From Phymorhynchus buccinoides (lineage: Eukaryota > Mollusca > Gastropoda > Neogastropoda > Raphitomidae), in contig CM065699.1 in the NCBI GenBank assembly GCA_017654935.2, forward strand, positions 20,030,084 to 20,094,083: DNA of 64,000 bases. Direction: 5' to 3'. A program made the translations under genes and the position numbers. Positions within the stretch are counted from its first letter, which is position 1; the number at the start of each line of letters is the position of its first letter. The notes below the pieces were generated by a model. That model did no database searches. It was not told the origin of the DNA and worked only from the letters and a program-made list of their open reading frames with translations. Below, one piece after another: positions 30,826 to 41,931 of the stretch.

Positions 30826-32055
30826 TATTTCCTGGAACCAGTGCAGAAACCAGAATCGACAGGAAAACCTGGAGCTGCTGGAAAGAAACCCTCTTCTGAC
30901 AAGAAACAAGATTCTGCCAATACACAAATGCCAGCATCCAAAGACAACTCAGAAACTAGCGCCCGGAAATCTTTGGGTGGGAGACACGCTTCTGCCGTTG
31001 CAGAGAAACCAGCATCCATGGAAGATGTAGAAACCAACAGGAAGCCATTGGCCTCAGCTTCTGACTCATTTCCACAGAAGCCGCTCATTCTCCCTAAACC
31101 GGAACGATCTCGTATCGCTGAGAGTCACGCAAGGGCAGATAGTCGCTCAGCTACTTTGGAGAAGTTTGCTAAATTGGCAACTGCAAGAAGCTGTACTACC
31201 ACTGCATCTGCACACAGTCCTGAAGATATTGGGGTGAAGAGATCCACAGAAGCTGCAGCTGCTCCTGCCCCTGTTTCTGCATACCAGAGTTCTGTCACAT
31301 ATTCTACAGAGCTGCTTGGAACAAGTGGGAAAAGTACTACAGCGACTGCACTTGAACACAGCCCTTATAGGATCTATGCTGAGAAGTCTGGACCTGTCCC
31401 TATAGAAATCTCGTCTGCAGGTAACACTTACGGAGCTTCTGCAGATGCAAATGCAACGACGGCAAAGAGCTCTGCAAGCAGCTTTGCACTGCCTGCTAGG
31501 AGCTTTGCAATGACGGCAGACAGAATGGCAGAGAAGCCTGCAGTACCTGCACAGAGCTTTGCAAAGATGCCAATACCCGCAAAGAACATTGCAACGAATC
31601 CAGGAACTGCTCCAAGAAGGAGCTATGACACAACTGCAGAACCTACAGCAGTAACTGCAAAAGCTAGAGAGAGGCCTCCAGTGCCGCCAAGGAGGCACAC
31701 AATGCTTGCTGAGACCCCTGCAGCAGCTACGAGAAAAATTCCTGCAGCAGCTGCAAGTAACTACGGAATGCCTCCAAAGAGCTACTACATGGCTGCGGAA
31801 AATTCGCAAAGACCTGCGACTTCACAGAGCTATGTGTATGCGGTGCCTGCACAAGAAGCGACTGAAGACCGTGAAGAGATTCGCGCAGCTTACACAAGAA
31901 GAGTAGCAGCAGCAAGGTTGCAGGCACAAGAAAGGTTTTCACGCATGCCGGCTGCGGCAGTTGACGGAAGGAAAGGGACAAAAGCGCCGGAGGAGGAAAA
32001 AGTAAACCCCCGCTCTCCTCAGTCCAAATCTGAGTCCAGTTGCATCGTGTCTTAA
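30826..32055 (+). CDS. Duplicated ZNFX1-like terminal exon, copy B
   Basis: 409 codons plus TAA after the same TGTGTGTTTCAG acceptor (YFLEPVQ), phase 0, about 95% similar to copy A by eye. Differences from A: a deletion of about 55 residues after SFAKMP, an extra ATRKI stretch, and only one copy of the 25-residue EDREEIRAAYTRRVAAARLQ unit against five. A one-base insertion near the end shifts the stop, adding about 18 residues after EEEK. The acceptor is intact and phase-compatible with the donor at 11833, so B could act as an alternative last exon of the same gene. It could equally be a non-expressed duplicate. Confidence 0.5.
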   Translation, partial: YFLEPVQKPESTGKPGAAGKKPSSDKKQDSANTQMPASKDNSETSARKSLGGRHASAVAEKPASMEDVETNRKPLASASDSFPQKPLILPKPERSRIAESHARADSRSATLEKFAKLATARSCTTTASAHSPEDIGVKRSTEAAAAPAPVSAYQSSVTYSTELLGTSGKSTTATALEHSPYRIYAEKSGPVPIEISSAGNTYGASADANATTAKSSASSFALPARSFAMTADRMAEKPAVPAQSFAKMPIPAKNIATNPGTAPRRSYDTTAEPTAVTAKARERPPVPPRRHTMLAETPAAATRKIPAAAASNYGMPPKSYYMAAENSQRPATSQSYVYAVPAQEATEDREEIRAAYTRRVAAARLQAQERFSRMPAAAVDGRKGTKAPEEEKVNPRSPQSKSESSCIVS

Positions 32056-32490
32056 GGGATTGCCAACAAGCTGTTTTCAACATGGACAACTGTCTTTATG
32101 GCTGGTTTAACGTCTAATTAGGCATAGCCTCTTATAGACAGCAAACATGGACAACCATACATTTTCAATTTATAGCAGTTTAAAGAAATATGTTATGGCT
32201 GTTTTCATGACGGACAAGGCGATGTCTTGGAATCAAAACGGCCCATCTTCAGATGGTCCATCGACTTATTATGGAACAATAATAATAAGTTGTAATAGAG
32301 TACTAACAGGTGTGCACGTTGATTTGGTACGCGCAACCCCCCTTGGTACACGAGATAAAGACTGAAAAAATACAGATAGCATAAGCCCCCTTTTTATTTT
32401 ATTTTTCAGCAGTCTTTTTTTTTATACGAGTTATTAGTTTTTGCAATAAGTTCTATAATAAGTCAATGGACTATAGTCCGTATTGACTCG

Positions 32491-32645
32491 AAAGGGCCAG
32501 CCACACGTCAGCTAAAAAATCGCACGACTGTACGATACGTTTCGATCACGATGATCTCGATTCACATTTGTTCTTTGAGATCACATGATCGAATCGTATC
32601 GTCCAGTCGTAAGATTTTAGTGGACGTGTGGCTGGCCCTTTAGAC
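32491..32645. mobile_element. Foldback element, GGGCCAGCCACACG family, copy B
   Basis: Same position and structure as 22575-22730: AAAGGGCCAGCCACACGTC at the left and GACGTGTGGCTGGCCCTTT at the right. Arms slightly more diverged than in copy C. Confidence 0.75.
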
Positions 32646-32864
32646 ATATAAAAGTGAAAACATTTTGGACATTCTTAAAAATTAAAAAAATGTGAATGGC
32701 TGTTTGTGTTGAAATAACTGGAGGACTGTGAACTAAACGTTTTCAATTGTTTTGCTTTTTCTCTTTAAATGAAGATACTACCTTATAGTTGAAGTTAATA
32801 AATGGATTGAGGCATCCTGTGGCTTTCAGTCCAGGGATTGAGGATGCACGAATGCTTGACAATT

Positions 32865-34765
32865 AAAATGATTAATGGAATAAAAAAAAAATATGGGAAA
32901 TTAAAGATCATTATATTGTTAAAATGTTTTTAACAAAAAATTAAATAATTTTTTTTTTAAATTAAAAATATAATTAAAATGAATTTTTTTTTTTTTAATT
33001 TTAAAATTGGGAAATTTTTTTTTTTTTTTTTATAAATCTTTAAATAAATACAATTTTTTTTAACAATAATTAAAATTTTTAAGATCTATAAATTTTTTAA
33101 TGGGTAAATATTTATTTTTTTAAAAATGAAAATAAAAATAATGGATTTTAAAAAATTTATTTTTTAAAAAAAAAATAAAATAACAAAAAAACTTGATAAT
33201 AACATTTTTTTAATAATTTTAATATTAATTAAAAATTAATTAATATTTTTTTTTTTTAAAATAAGAAATAAATAATTATTAAAAAATTAAATATTTAATA
33301 AAACTTTAAATAATTTAATATTTTTTATAAACAAAAAAAAATTAATAAAATTCTTTTGTTTATTTTTAATTTTAAATTAAAAATAAAATGAAAAAATTTT
33401 TAATTATAATAGTTTTAATTTTTATTGTTAATTTTTTTTTTAAATTTTTAATAAAAATATAAATTTTTTTTTTTAATAGATTAAACATTAATAAAATAAA
33501 ACATTAAAAAAAAATAAAAAAAAGTTACGTTAATTAAAAAATCTTAACGTTTAAATAACGTCTTAAAATTAATATAATAAATCTCGTGGAAAAAAAAATA
33601 ATTAATTTAAAAAACAATTAATTAATAGTTAAAAAAATTAAAAAATTACAAACCAATAACAAACATTTAAAATTAAAAATTTTTTTTTTTAATTATTAAA
33701 AAAATAAATTTTAAATTTTATATTTAAAAAAAAAATTTTTAATATAAACAATATCATTTTTTAAGTTTTTTATAAATTATTTTCATTATTAAACTAAACA
33801 CCAATTCAACATTAAAAAAAAGATAATCTAAAATAAAATTTAAAAAATTTATTAAAAATTAAATTTAAAAATTATTTTTATTAATTTTTTAAATATTTTT
33901 TTTCTACCGTTTTTTTAATTTTTTAAGTCCTTAATAAACCTTAAATTTAAACTTGCTTTTTAACTTCTTAATTTTCTTTTTTAAAAAGTAAAATAAATTT
34001 AAAAGTACATTATTAAAAATCAAAAAAAATTTAATGAAAAAATTATAATAAAAACATAAAACAATTAAAATTTAAACGTCCTTTTTTAAAATTTCCCCTT
34101 TTTTAAACAAATTCGAAAGACTATTAAACACATAAATTAAAATTTTTTTATAAATTCCTTTAAATTTTTATCGAAACAAACTCCCCTTTTTTTTTTTTTT
34201 TAATAAAAAATCCCCCTTTTTACCCCCCCCCCCCTAAATTTTTTTTTTTATACCCCCTAACAAAAAAAAAATTTTTTTTATTTAATTAGCCCCCCCACCG
34301 GGGGTCCCCCCCCCCCCCAAAAAAAAATAATTAAAAAAAAAACCAAACGAAAAAAAGGTTTTCCCCCGGAAAAAAAAGAAAAAAATAAATTAAAAAAATG
34401 TTTTTAAAAAAAAGATATTTATAACAAATTTTGTTTTAAAATCCACCCCCCCCCCAAAAAATTTTTGTGAAAAAAAAAGAAAAAAAAAACAAATACGGGG
34501 GAAAAAAACCAAGTAAAAACACCCCCCTTTTATAAAAAACAAAATTTTTTTTAAACAATGGGAAAACAAAAAAGGGGGATAACCCCCCCTAAAAAAAATT
34601 TTCCCCCCCACCCTCAAAAAAAAACAAAATTTATTTTTTTTGAATTTATTTTAAAAATTCAATATTAAATTTTTTTAATAAATTGATTTTAATAATAATA
34701 AAATCAAAATAAATTAAAATAAATTTAATACAAAACAATAAAAAAATATTTTAAGCATATTAAGG
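32865..34765. other. 1.9-kb AT-homopolymer tract, probably artefactual
   Basis: Almost entirely A and T runs, with blocks of poly-C near 34210-34320 and 34440-34620. Neither copy A nor copy C has it. There, GCTTGACAATAATGGGAATT is continuous, while here GCTTGACAAT and GGGAAATTGTCTG flank the tract. No genes, TIRs or target duplications. The composition resembles unpolished low-quality read consensus more than any known element. Confidence 0.85.
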
Positions 34766-35249
34766 GAAATTGTCTGTTTTTGTAATAGCTGTGCATTTGT
34801 AATCATCTGTTCATACACTTTCTGCTAAAAAGAAAACAGCAAAAAGAACAAGCAACAAAAATGCATCATGTTTGCAAAGTTCCTTTTAATGTTGTCTTAT
34901 TGCATAGAAACTTTTTAAAAACATTATTTGGAAAGCAAATTACATTATTTTGATAATCTTTTTCTTTGCATTCATGGGTTTTAGATCTTGCCCTATTTCA
35001 CTTTTCAAAGAAAGTTTTTAAAAGTTGCCTCCTTTTTAAAAATATCTTGTGTAAAAGTGTTTATAAAATATGCAGGTGTAAATAAAATTTAGGATAATAA
35101 TTTGACACAAACACACAACACACACACACACAACGCACACATTGTGCTTGTTAGAATGTATGTATTTTCCACATGATTATTGATTGGCGTTCAATTTCTC
35201 AAGTTTACGTTTTTCATTTATTGACTTAATTGTTTTTATTAATTCATGA

Positions 35250-35325
35250 CGAACGGGAGTAAAAAATATTTACCACGTTATTTCTTTTGTTGTTAATAAA
35301 GACATTTTTGAATTGAACTCGACGT
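35250..35325 (+). mobile_element. Retroelement 3' tail, copy B
   Basis: TTGTTGTTAATAAAGACATTTT followed by GAATTGAACTCGAC corresponds to the tail at 23955-24030. Confidence 0.55.
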
Positions 35326-35355
35326 CATTGAATAAATATGTAGCAAATATTACTA

Positions 35356-36040
35356 TACAGTGGAACCTTCCTGCAAATCATCCAAAAATAAGTGTGTTGT
35401 TAAAAGGCATAGCGGCCGATCCCAGGAATCGGGTATCGATAGTCAGAAGCTGCAGCCCACGGTGCCTTGACATACTAGGTAAAAAGAAGGGGCAGAAGTG
35501 AAGCTGGAGGCGAGCAACGAGTACAAATGGAGGTGGTTGTTAGTATTCGCCGCTCGTAATCCAACAGGTTGCGGGTGCTGGGGTTTCGAACCCTGGCTGG
35601 TCATGGTGGTTGTATCCTTGGGAAAGATACTTTACTCCTATTGCCTGGTCCTTCGGATGAGACCTAAAATCCGAGGTCCCGTGTGCGAACGCATGCATGC
35701 ACAAGATCTTGGCGAGCACTGCTAATAGCACATTCCCACAGAGTCAGTACGAGTAGGCCGCGTGTGCCGATGGATGGACACACGAATCACAAAGCATGAC
35801 ATATGTGACGCACCAGTAGCAATCTAAACGAAAGACTTGTGGAACGCGGGGCAGGATCACTGCATCCCCAATCGGAAAAGAAGAAGAAATGAGGGCATGC
35901 GCTCGAGAGCAGCCTTATATATGCCGTCTGTGGCTGAGCGTAAAGGAGGTAATTTGAATACTTGCAAAGAAGGGCAATGTCTCAGAGATGTTGGTCTTAA
36001 AGAGTGGGAGGGAGGTCTTCTAAGGGAGGTTGCACTGTAT
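35356..36040. mobile_element. Pogo/mariner-like MITE split by a nested SINE, copy B
   Basis: The left end TACAGTGGAACCTTCCTGCA lies at 35356. The right part (GAAGGGCAATGTCTCAGAGA ... GGAGGTTGCACTGTA) lies at 35940-36040. A SINE and flanking sequence separate the two. The right part matches the elements at 5851 and 9245. Confidence 0.7.
35534..35886 (+). mobile_element. tRNA-derived SINE with (AAG)n tail, copy B
   Basis: Contains a B-box-like GGTTTCGAACC at about 35581, the body GGTCCTTCGGATGAGACCTA and CCGAGGTCC, and ends AAAAGAAGAAG. It is flanked by AAATGGAGG (35525-35533) and AAATGAGG (35887-35894), the likely target duplication. Copy A has the unoccupied CAAATGAGGGCA at the same place. 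A related copy lies at 44240-44630. Confidence 0.75.
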
Positions 36041-36109
36041 GTCATCTTATTTTTTCAGTCTTTTGCAGTATATTGCCTTTAGGAAGTAGTAGTGGTTGTT
36101 TTGCGTTAA

Positions 36110-36344
36110 CCCCTTGATTGCCAGAGAAAATTCAAAAAACCATTGTACAAATCATGTCATGAAAAAGACAAAAACTGATAAGAGCCAATCTGGCAAAAAA
36201 TGGTCTGGGGTATAACTCTCTTGACTGTGCAAGAGCGACTGTGCAAGAGCGAAACCCAGAATATCGGAATCATTCCTCTTTGTCTGATGACGTCATCAGT
36301 GGTGTCATCAATCAGTATGTGATACGTTTATGGCAGTCAAGGGG
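36110..36344. mobile_element. piggyBac-type MITE, CCCCTTGACTGCC family, copy B
   Basis: TTAA at 36106-36109, then CCCCTTGATTGCCAG at the left and TGGCAGTCAAGGGG at the right, followed by TCAA. Orthologous to 24286-24507, with a duplicated GACTGTGCAAGAGCGA word inside. Confidence 0.83.
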
Positions 36345-36405
36345 TCAAGAGCACAAGACTTGTCTCTTTTTTAAATAAATTGTATCCTTGTTTGTTGGGC
36401 CTGGG

Positions 36406-36548
36406 GGTGTTTTACGTGGTTGTGCTTTGATAGTTTCTGCAGAGCGCTTTTTGCAAAGCAGTGCAAGGTGCGCCGTGGGGGTGTTTTACGTTTTGTGCTT
36501 TGATAGTTTCTGCAGAGCACTTTTTGCAAAGCAGTGCAAGGTGCGCCG
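36406..36548. repeat. 71-bp tandem duplication
   Basis: GGGGGTGTTTTACGT through GCAAGGTGCGCCG is present twice in tandem, with small changes. Mirrored at about 57535-57670. Followed by CCGTGGGGATACCGG near 36630, which recurs inverted near 41040. Confidence 0.75.
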
Positions 36549-37212
36549 AAGTGTATGCGAGAACACTTTTAGTTCTTGTAGTTTGTTTGGACAGGTGCAT
36601 TGCATTGGCTTATGCGGAAAAGGCCCTCCCGTGGGGATACCGGGGGGGGTCTTTCAGTAGAAATAGTTCCGCAAAATTCTGGAAGTTCTATGCTAGTAAC
36701 TTCCCCTACTCCATCACTCTCTTCAGCTCTGCCTTTTCTCTTCCTTTTGCTTTCTGGCGTCTACTTCTTTCTGCCTTATTGGTCCATTCACCTGCATTTT
36801 TTCTATAAAACCCTTCCACGTTTTTCCTTTTTTACAATTTATGACATGCCAGTTTTTTTTATATTGTACATTGGCTTCCAAGCGTGATACTTTACGCACT
36901 CGAGTGGGCACCTGTTGTCCATTCTGCATGCAGTGCTTATTTGCTTATATGGCCTTTTTATATATTTTTTGTTAGTAGTATGTATTTGTTATCTTTTTTT
37001 ACTGTTTTTTTTAAACGACCCGATAAATAGAGCTTACGTTTCTAGCACTGTTTGGAATTGGGTACTATTGGGTACAATGATGAAGGTGTCATGTGATAAA
37101 TTGTTTGTGTTTTTGTAATTTTTTCAGGTTGTTTGTAAAGTAAATACATGTAGGATGTCATTGACGTGTTTGATGTTTACTGTGGTGACAGTCCTGATAA
37201 AACCTTTGCTGT
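36549..37212. other. Left arm, no recognised gene
   Basis: AT-rich sequence shared with the right arm. Only the CCGTGGGGATACCGG repeat near 36630 is recognisable. Open frames overlap each other without domain signatures. Confidence 0.5.
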
Positions 37213-37728
37213 TGACGGGACTATTAGCGATGTAAAAATAAATAAAATAAATGAATGCATTGCATTGGTGTACAAAGTTAAATGTTGTTCTGGCCCCTAT
37301 GTGTCGGGCCATCCGTTGTAAATTCTTTTTTGGTATATGGATTGTTTGGATTGATGAGTTTCAAGGTTTTGTTTTAATATTTGAAATATTAGTGGTTATC
37401 AATTAGCTGTTTAGGTGATGTTATGAACCTTAGCTCTTCACACCAGATGGTGTTTTAGTTGAAGGCAGTTTGACGGGACTATTAGCGATGTAAAAATAAA
37501 TAAAATAAATGAATGCATTGCATTGGTGTACAAAGTTAAATGTTGTTCTGGCCCCTATGTGTCGGGCCATCCGTTGTAAATTCTTTTTTGGTATATGGAT
37601 TGTTTGGATTGATGAGTTTCAAGGTTTTGTTTTAATATTTGAAATATTAGTGGTTATCAATTAGCTGTTTAGGTGATGTTATGAACCTTAGCTCTTCACA
37701 CCAGATGGTGTTTTAGTTGAAGGCAGTT
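37213..37728. repeat. 258-bp tandem duplication
   Basis: Two essentially identical copies starting TGACGGGACTATTAGCGATG, period 258 bp. Both copies are also present in the right arm (about 56337-56855), so this duplication predates the inverted copy. Confidence 0.9.
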
Positions 37729-37745
37729 TCCAAACAATGCCAAAG

Positions 37746-37763
37746 TCTCTCTCTCTTTCTCTC

Positions 37764-37805
<42 letters not shown>
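37746..37805. repeat. (CT)n microsatellite
   Basis: Simple repeat, mirrored by (GA)n at about 56262-56323. Confidence 0.92.
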
Positions 37806-38189
37806 GGTCCTGCCTTTTATTGCGTGAGTGTTTACTTCTTAATTTGTGCATGTTAAAAATGAATAATGTAATGTAGGAATAGGTTTCATGTTGCTATGGG
37901 TACATGTATTTACATTTTAAATTGTGCATGCTAAGACGAGTAGGTAGAGAAATACTATGTTTGACTTTATTATGTGCATGGGTTTCTTTTCAAATAAGTA
38001 CATTTTAATGATGAATATATAAAGTATGGTTGTTTTGGGTGTTTTTTTGGGGGGGATTTCATGTTTGTGCACTTCTCAATTTCTGAATATTAAAGATGAG
38101 TGTGAAAAGTAGGATTGGGTTTTATTTTTTCCCGTGTGTATACGCTTACTTTTTCAACTTTTGAATGTTAATAATGAGTATAGTCAATA

Positions 38190-38391
38190 ATAATAGGTTT
38201 GATTTTGTTATTGATGTGTTACAAATATGGGGATGTATTTTGCATGCTTTATATTACTTTGTCTGTGTTTATTTTCGTTTTCCATTTTCTATATGTATTT
38301 ATATGTTATATATATATGTATTTTTTCCAGAGGGCTGGATGTAAAAAAGCATGTTATTGCTTACTCTATTACCCTCTATAAATAAAATTCA

Positions 38392-38450
<59 letters not shown>

Positions 38451-39120
38451 CTCTCTCTCTCTCTCTGCACAAGGCAAAATAGGGTTTTACGCCCTCTTCG
38501 GCCATGTGGGGCATTTGTAAATATAAAGATGGTGGGAACAATACTGGAGGCAATACCCGGAGGCAGTGCTTATCCAGTACAGTCCCAATCTTTTTTTTAA
38601 AATACAGATATGTGCAGGAGTAACCACGCCTCGGATAAACCTCATCGGCTATGTCACCGCCACATTTATTTTGCCTTCTATTTGACAAGGGGAAGTATAT
38701 AAGCCATGGGATGACCAGAAGTGCTCATTCCGATTCATATTGTCATTTTGAAGACATTTTTCCTGTGTCTTTATTTGTGTAACATATAGCACTTGAAAAC
38801 TTTCTTGAATTCAAATACCGGTAGATTATATAATGCAATTTTTAAAATGCTAACTGATGATAATGATGATATTGCTGTGGACAAAGACGTTGAGGAGGAG
38901 GAGTAGAAGGAAAAAGTTTGATTTTGTTATTGATGTGTTACAATATAGGGATGTATTTTGCATGCTTTATATTACTTTGTTTGTGCTTATTTTCGTTTTC
39001 CATTTTCTACTTTTATATATGTATTTTTGTCCAGAGGGCTGGATGTAAAAAAAAAAAAGCATGTTATTGCTTACTCTATTCCCTCTATAAATAAAATTCA
39101 TCAATCATTCATTCCCTCTC
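38190..39120. repeat. Duplicated retroelement tails with (CT)n
   Basis: The segment TTTGATTTTGTTATTGATGT through CCAGAGGGCTGGATGTAAAA and ATAAATAAAATTC occurs at about 38195-38395 and again at about 38920-39100, each followed by (CT)n. The tail is that of an unidentified non-LTR element. A 72-bp (CT)n tract occupies 38396-38467. Confidence 0.65.
38503..38680 (-). mobile_element. SINE, CACTGCCTCCGG family, minus strand
   Basis: The reverse complement contains GGTGACATAGCCGATGAGG, a tRNA A-box-like head, then GATTGGGACTGTACTGGATA, GCACTGCCTCCGGGTATTGC and CCACATGGCCGAAGAGGGCG. Matches 50366-50545 and the right-arm copy at 55425-55615. Confidence 0.7.
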
Positions 39121-39962
39121 TCTCTCTCCCTCTCTCTCTCTCTTCCCCACACAAGGCAGGAATGGATTTTGCCTTCTATTTGACAAGGGGAAGTATATAA
39201 GCCATGGGAGTTATCTCTCATGGGGCGACCAGAAGTGCTCATTCTGATTCATATTGTCATTTTGAAGACATTTTCCCTGTCTTTATTTGTGTAACATATG
39301 GACTTGAAAACTTTCTTGAATTCAAATACAGGTAGATTATATAATGCAATTTGTTTTCATAAATGATGATAATGATGAATTTGCTGTGGACAAAGACGTT
39401 GATGAGGAGGAGTAGAAGGAAGAAGAGGATGAATAAGCTTTTAATCTTGGATGGTAATGATGACTGATGATGATAATCATCCTTTTATCGAAGAAAATTA
39501 TAACAAGCTTACTCAGAGCTGCATGAGTGGATGTGAAATATCATTTATCAAAATGTGTTCAGATAATTTTACATCTGACGATGTATAATGAGTTTCACTT
39601 TTGTCAAAGTAATTGGAAGATGTGAAGTTTATTTTGTTGCATGTATTAAGCAAAATAATATTTGAATTAAAAAAATGTTGTGCACATGTTAGTTGTACAT
39701 TTCTTTTACTTTCAATCAAAACTTTTTTCCTTTTTTTAAAGAGTATGTTTGTTCTTGATTTTTCCCTTTTTGCATGTTTGCAGCTTTGATGGTCTGAGCT
39801 CGGTCCAAAAACAAATTCACATTGAACAATTATGTTTTCAGTAGGTAGAATTATGTCACTACAATAGTACATTAAAAGCAATGGACTGATGTCCAGACTG
39901 AAATGGGTTGTTCAGTTCAGAGTAGATACTCTTATTTCAAGTGAATGGTTTTGAGATTTTAA

Positions 39963-40267
39963 CCTTTGCCGGATCATGCTTTTGACTACACGGACACGAT
40001 GGCGGGGGTCTTCCACGACCCCCTAATCAGCAAAGAGCGAATTCCTAGGTGTTTGGGAGACCCCCGTCATCCTGACAGGTATATCAAAATTTTGCGTCAT
40101 ATTACGTCATTTATATTTTATACACATTAATGAAATTTAACACACTTAAAGCCATTTACGTTGTGACAAAGTCATGAAATTTCATGAAGATTGCTTAAAT
40201 AGTTTTAGAGATATAACATGTTTTGTGTGTCAAGGGGTCGTGGGCGACCCCAGAAGTCCGGTAAAGG
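39963..40267. mobile_element. piggyBac-type MITE, CCTTTGCCGG family, copy B
   Basis: Inserted after TTAA (39959-39962) and followed by TTAT. Ends CCTTTGCCGGA and TCCGGTAAAGG are inverted with one mismatch. 305 bp, non-coding, with internal GACCCC/GGGGTC words. Copy A keeps the empty TTAA at 25189-25192 followed directly by TGCCAGAAG. This is a clear occupied/empty pair. Confidence 0.85.
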
Positions 40268-40510
40268 TTATTGCCAGAAGGTAATATCATTCTTCTCTTG
40301 TAAAAGCCAAATGATACTATCGTGAAGAAATAGAGAAGACTGATTGTACCGGTACCTTTAGGCTTTCACCCGTGAAGAATGATAGTATTTTCAGACGCTT
40401 AGCCCTTATATTCTGTTCAAGGATTGATGTTAAAGCATGTATGCATGTCTGTCGCTTCAACTAATACAGCCAGATAGCAGCTGCTATTCCAGCGGGCTGG
40501 GATAAAAAAC

Positions 40511-40943
40511 ATTCTTTTTTTTTTTCTTTTTTTTTCTTTCTGGGCTGTACAGTGGCGTTGCTCCCACCGTCGCTCGTTCCGAATCCCAATTCGCAGCTAC
40601 ACCCGGGTTTGTTCAAGTCGCAGAAACCGAGACCAGCAGTCCAAGGGGAGTGAATCTATGTTAGGCCGTCAGGAGGCAACCAACCGAGGAGACACTGCAC
40701 TTCTGCTGAGTCGTTTCAGTGGAGCCTGTTCAGGACACCACCTACTAAGCCCCCTACTGACGACACTATTCTCTTAGTCGCGGAGCCAGCGTGAGTGAGG
40801 TCCTCCTCCGAGGGCGCCACCACGACCGTCCACCGACAGCTCCCCAGAACACACTGATCCCCATGACTTTGACCCGAACGCACCAAGGCATAGACTGGAT
40901 TGGAAACCGAAACTGAGGTCACCATGAGAGCAGGGTAAAAACA
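40511..40943 (-). mobile_element. Retroelement insertion (SINE-like), minus strand
   Basis: A poly-T/(TTTTC)n run at 40511-40540 looks like a reversed poly-A tail. AACATTCTT flanks both sides (40508 and 40945 regions) as the likely target duplication. Copy A lacks the insertion. The body contains a CACCCGGGTTTGTTC word but no clear pol III boxes were defined. Right-arm counterpart is diverged, about 53040-53575. Confidence 0.6.
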
Positions 40944-41284
40944 ACATTCTTTATAGTGCCCAGGGTACGCCCAGGGCAGAGGAAGCTACAAGCACATAAC
41001 TTGAAGAACGTGCGGGAACTATTTTTATGAAAGACCCCCCGGTATCCCCACGGGGAGAGATTCGTGGATGGGGTGTGGTGGGGTTGTCCAGCTCCCCCCG
41101 TGTGGAGGCACGAGGCATCCACCCACTTCCCCGCCGACTAGCTCACCAATATTTGGTATTAATTTTTGTGTAGTTTCTATTGATTCCTCTCTAACGGACT
41201 CGATACATCTACCTATCAATTTGTTTATGCCAGGAAGCAGGATTTCTCACTGTTCTTATCGACTTTTAACTGCAGTGGGTTTTG

Positions 41285-41478
41285 GTTTTTTTGTAGTTTT
41301 TTATTTTACAAGCTCTTGCTTCAAATCCCCACCCGAAGGACACGATGTTCAGTTCGATTTTAATGTCTCACTGCAAAGAAAGTGTGAGGCTGGGATTTGA
41401 ACCCGGGTCACTCGTGCATTGAACTGGCAGGCGAATGTCCACCTAGGATGCGGTTCTGTCCAGGCTAGTCACTGTCGT
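41285..41478 (-). mobile_element. tRNA-derived SINE, minus strand
   Basis: The reverse complement reads TGACCCGGGTTCAAATCCCA, a good tRNA B box, preceded by CACGACAGTGACTAGCCTGG. It is followed by ATCGTGTCCTTCGGGTGGGG and poly-T/A. The CCTTCGGATGGGG body is shared with the 35534 SINE. Right-arm copy at about 52465-52660. Too rearranged for a functional tRNA. Confidence 0.65.
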
Positions 41479-41519
41479 GCCATGACAAAATAGAGATTTT
41501 ATGTTGCAACGTGCATGGT

Positions 41520-41679
41520 GGCCAGTAGTTTATTATACTCTGTATCTCGTTAACGTTTGACCTTGGCACGTGCTCAAGGTCGTATTCAAATGAGGTCAAG
41601 GTCAAAGGTGACTGACATTAAAAGGTTTACATGCCAAGGTCAAACGTTAACGAGATACTGAGTATAAACTACTGCGGCC
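41520..41679. mobile_element. MITE with 45-bp TIRs
   Basis: GGCCAGTAGTTTATTATACT and CTCGTTAACGTTTGACCTTG at the left are mirrored by CAAGGTCAAACGTTAACGAG and AGTATAAACTACTG at the right. The central part carries AGGTCAAGGTCAAAGGT. About 160 bp, superfamily unassigned. Right-arm copy about 52262-52435. Confidence 0.8.
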
Positions 41680-41694
41680 CTTACAGTCCTTTAA

Positions 41695-41931
41695 CCCTTT
41701 CATCGCCAGCCATTTTTCAACCAAAAAGAGCCATTGAACTTAACTGGGTAGAGAAAAAACATCCATCTGCAATATTGGGGAATTCCTCTGTGACATGCGT
41801 AACATTAGGCCTATCCTTATCTCCCAAAATTAAGAAAATAGGCTCTCTGGAGTACAGTCACTGATTTGATTGATGCCTTTTAGTGACATGGGTAACTGTG
41901 GTGCATAAATGTGACATTGGCGGTGAAAGGG
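41695..41931. mobile_element. piggyBac-type MITE, CCCTTTCATCGCC family, copy 2
   Basis: Perfect TTAA flanks at 41691-41694 and 41932-41935. Inverted termini CCCTTTCATCGCCA and TTGGCGGTGAAAGGG. 237 bp. Related, in reverse, to 18302-18540. Right-arm copy about 51975-52240. Confidence 0.9.
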
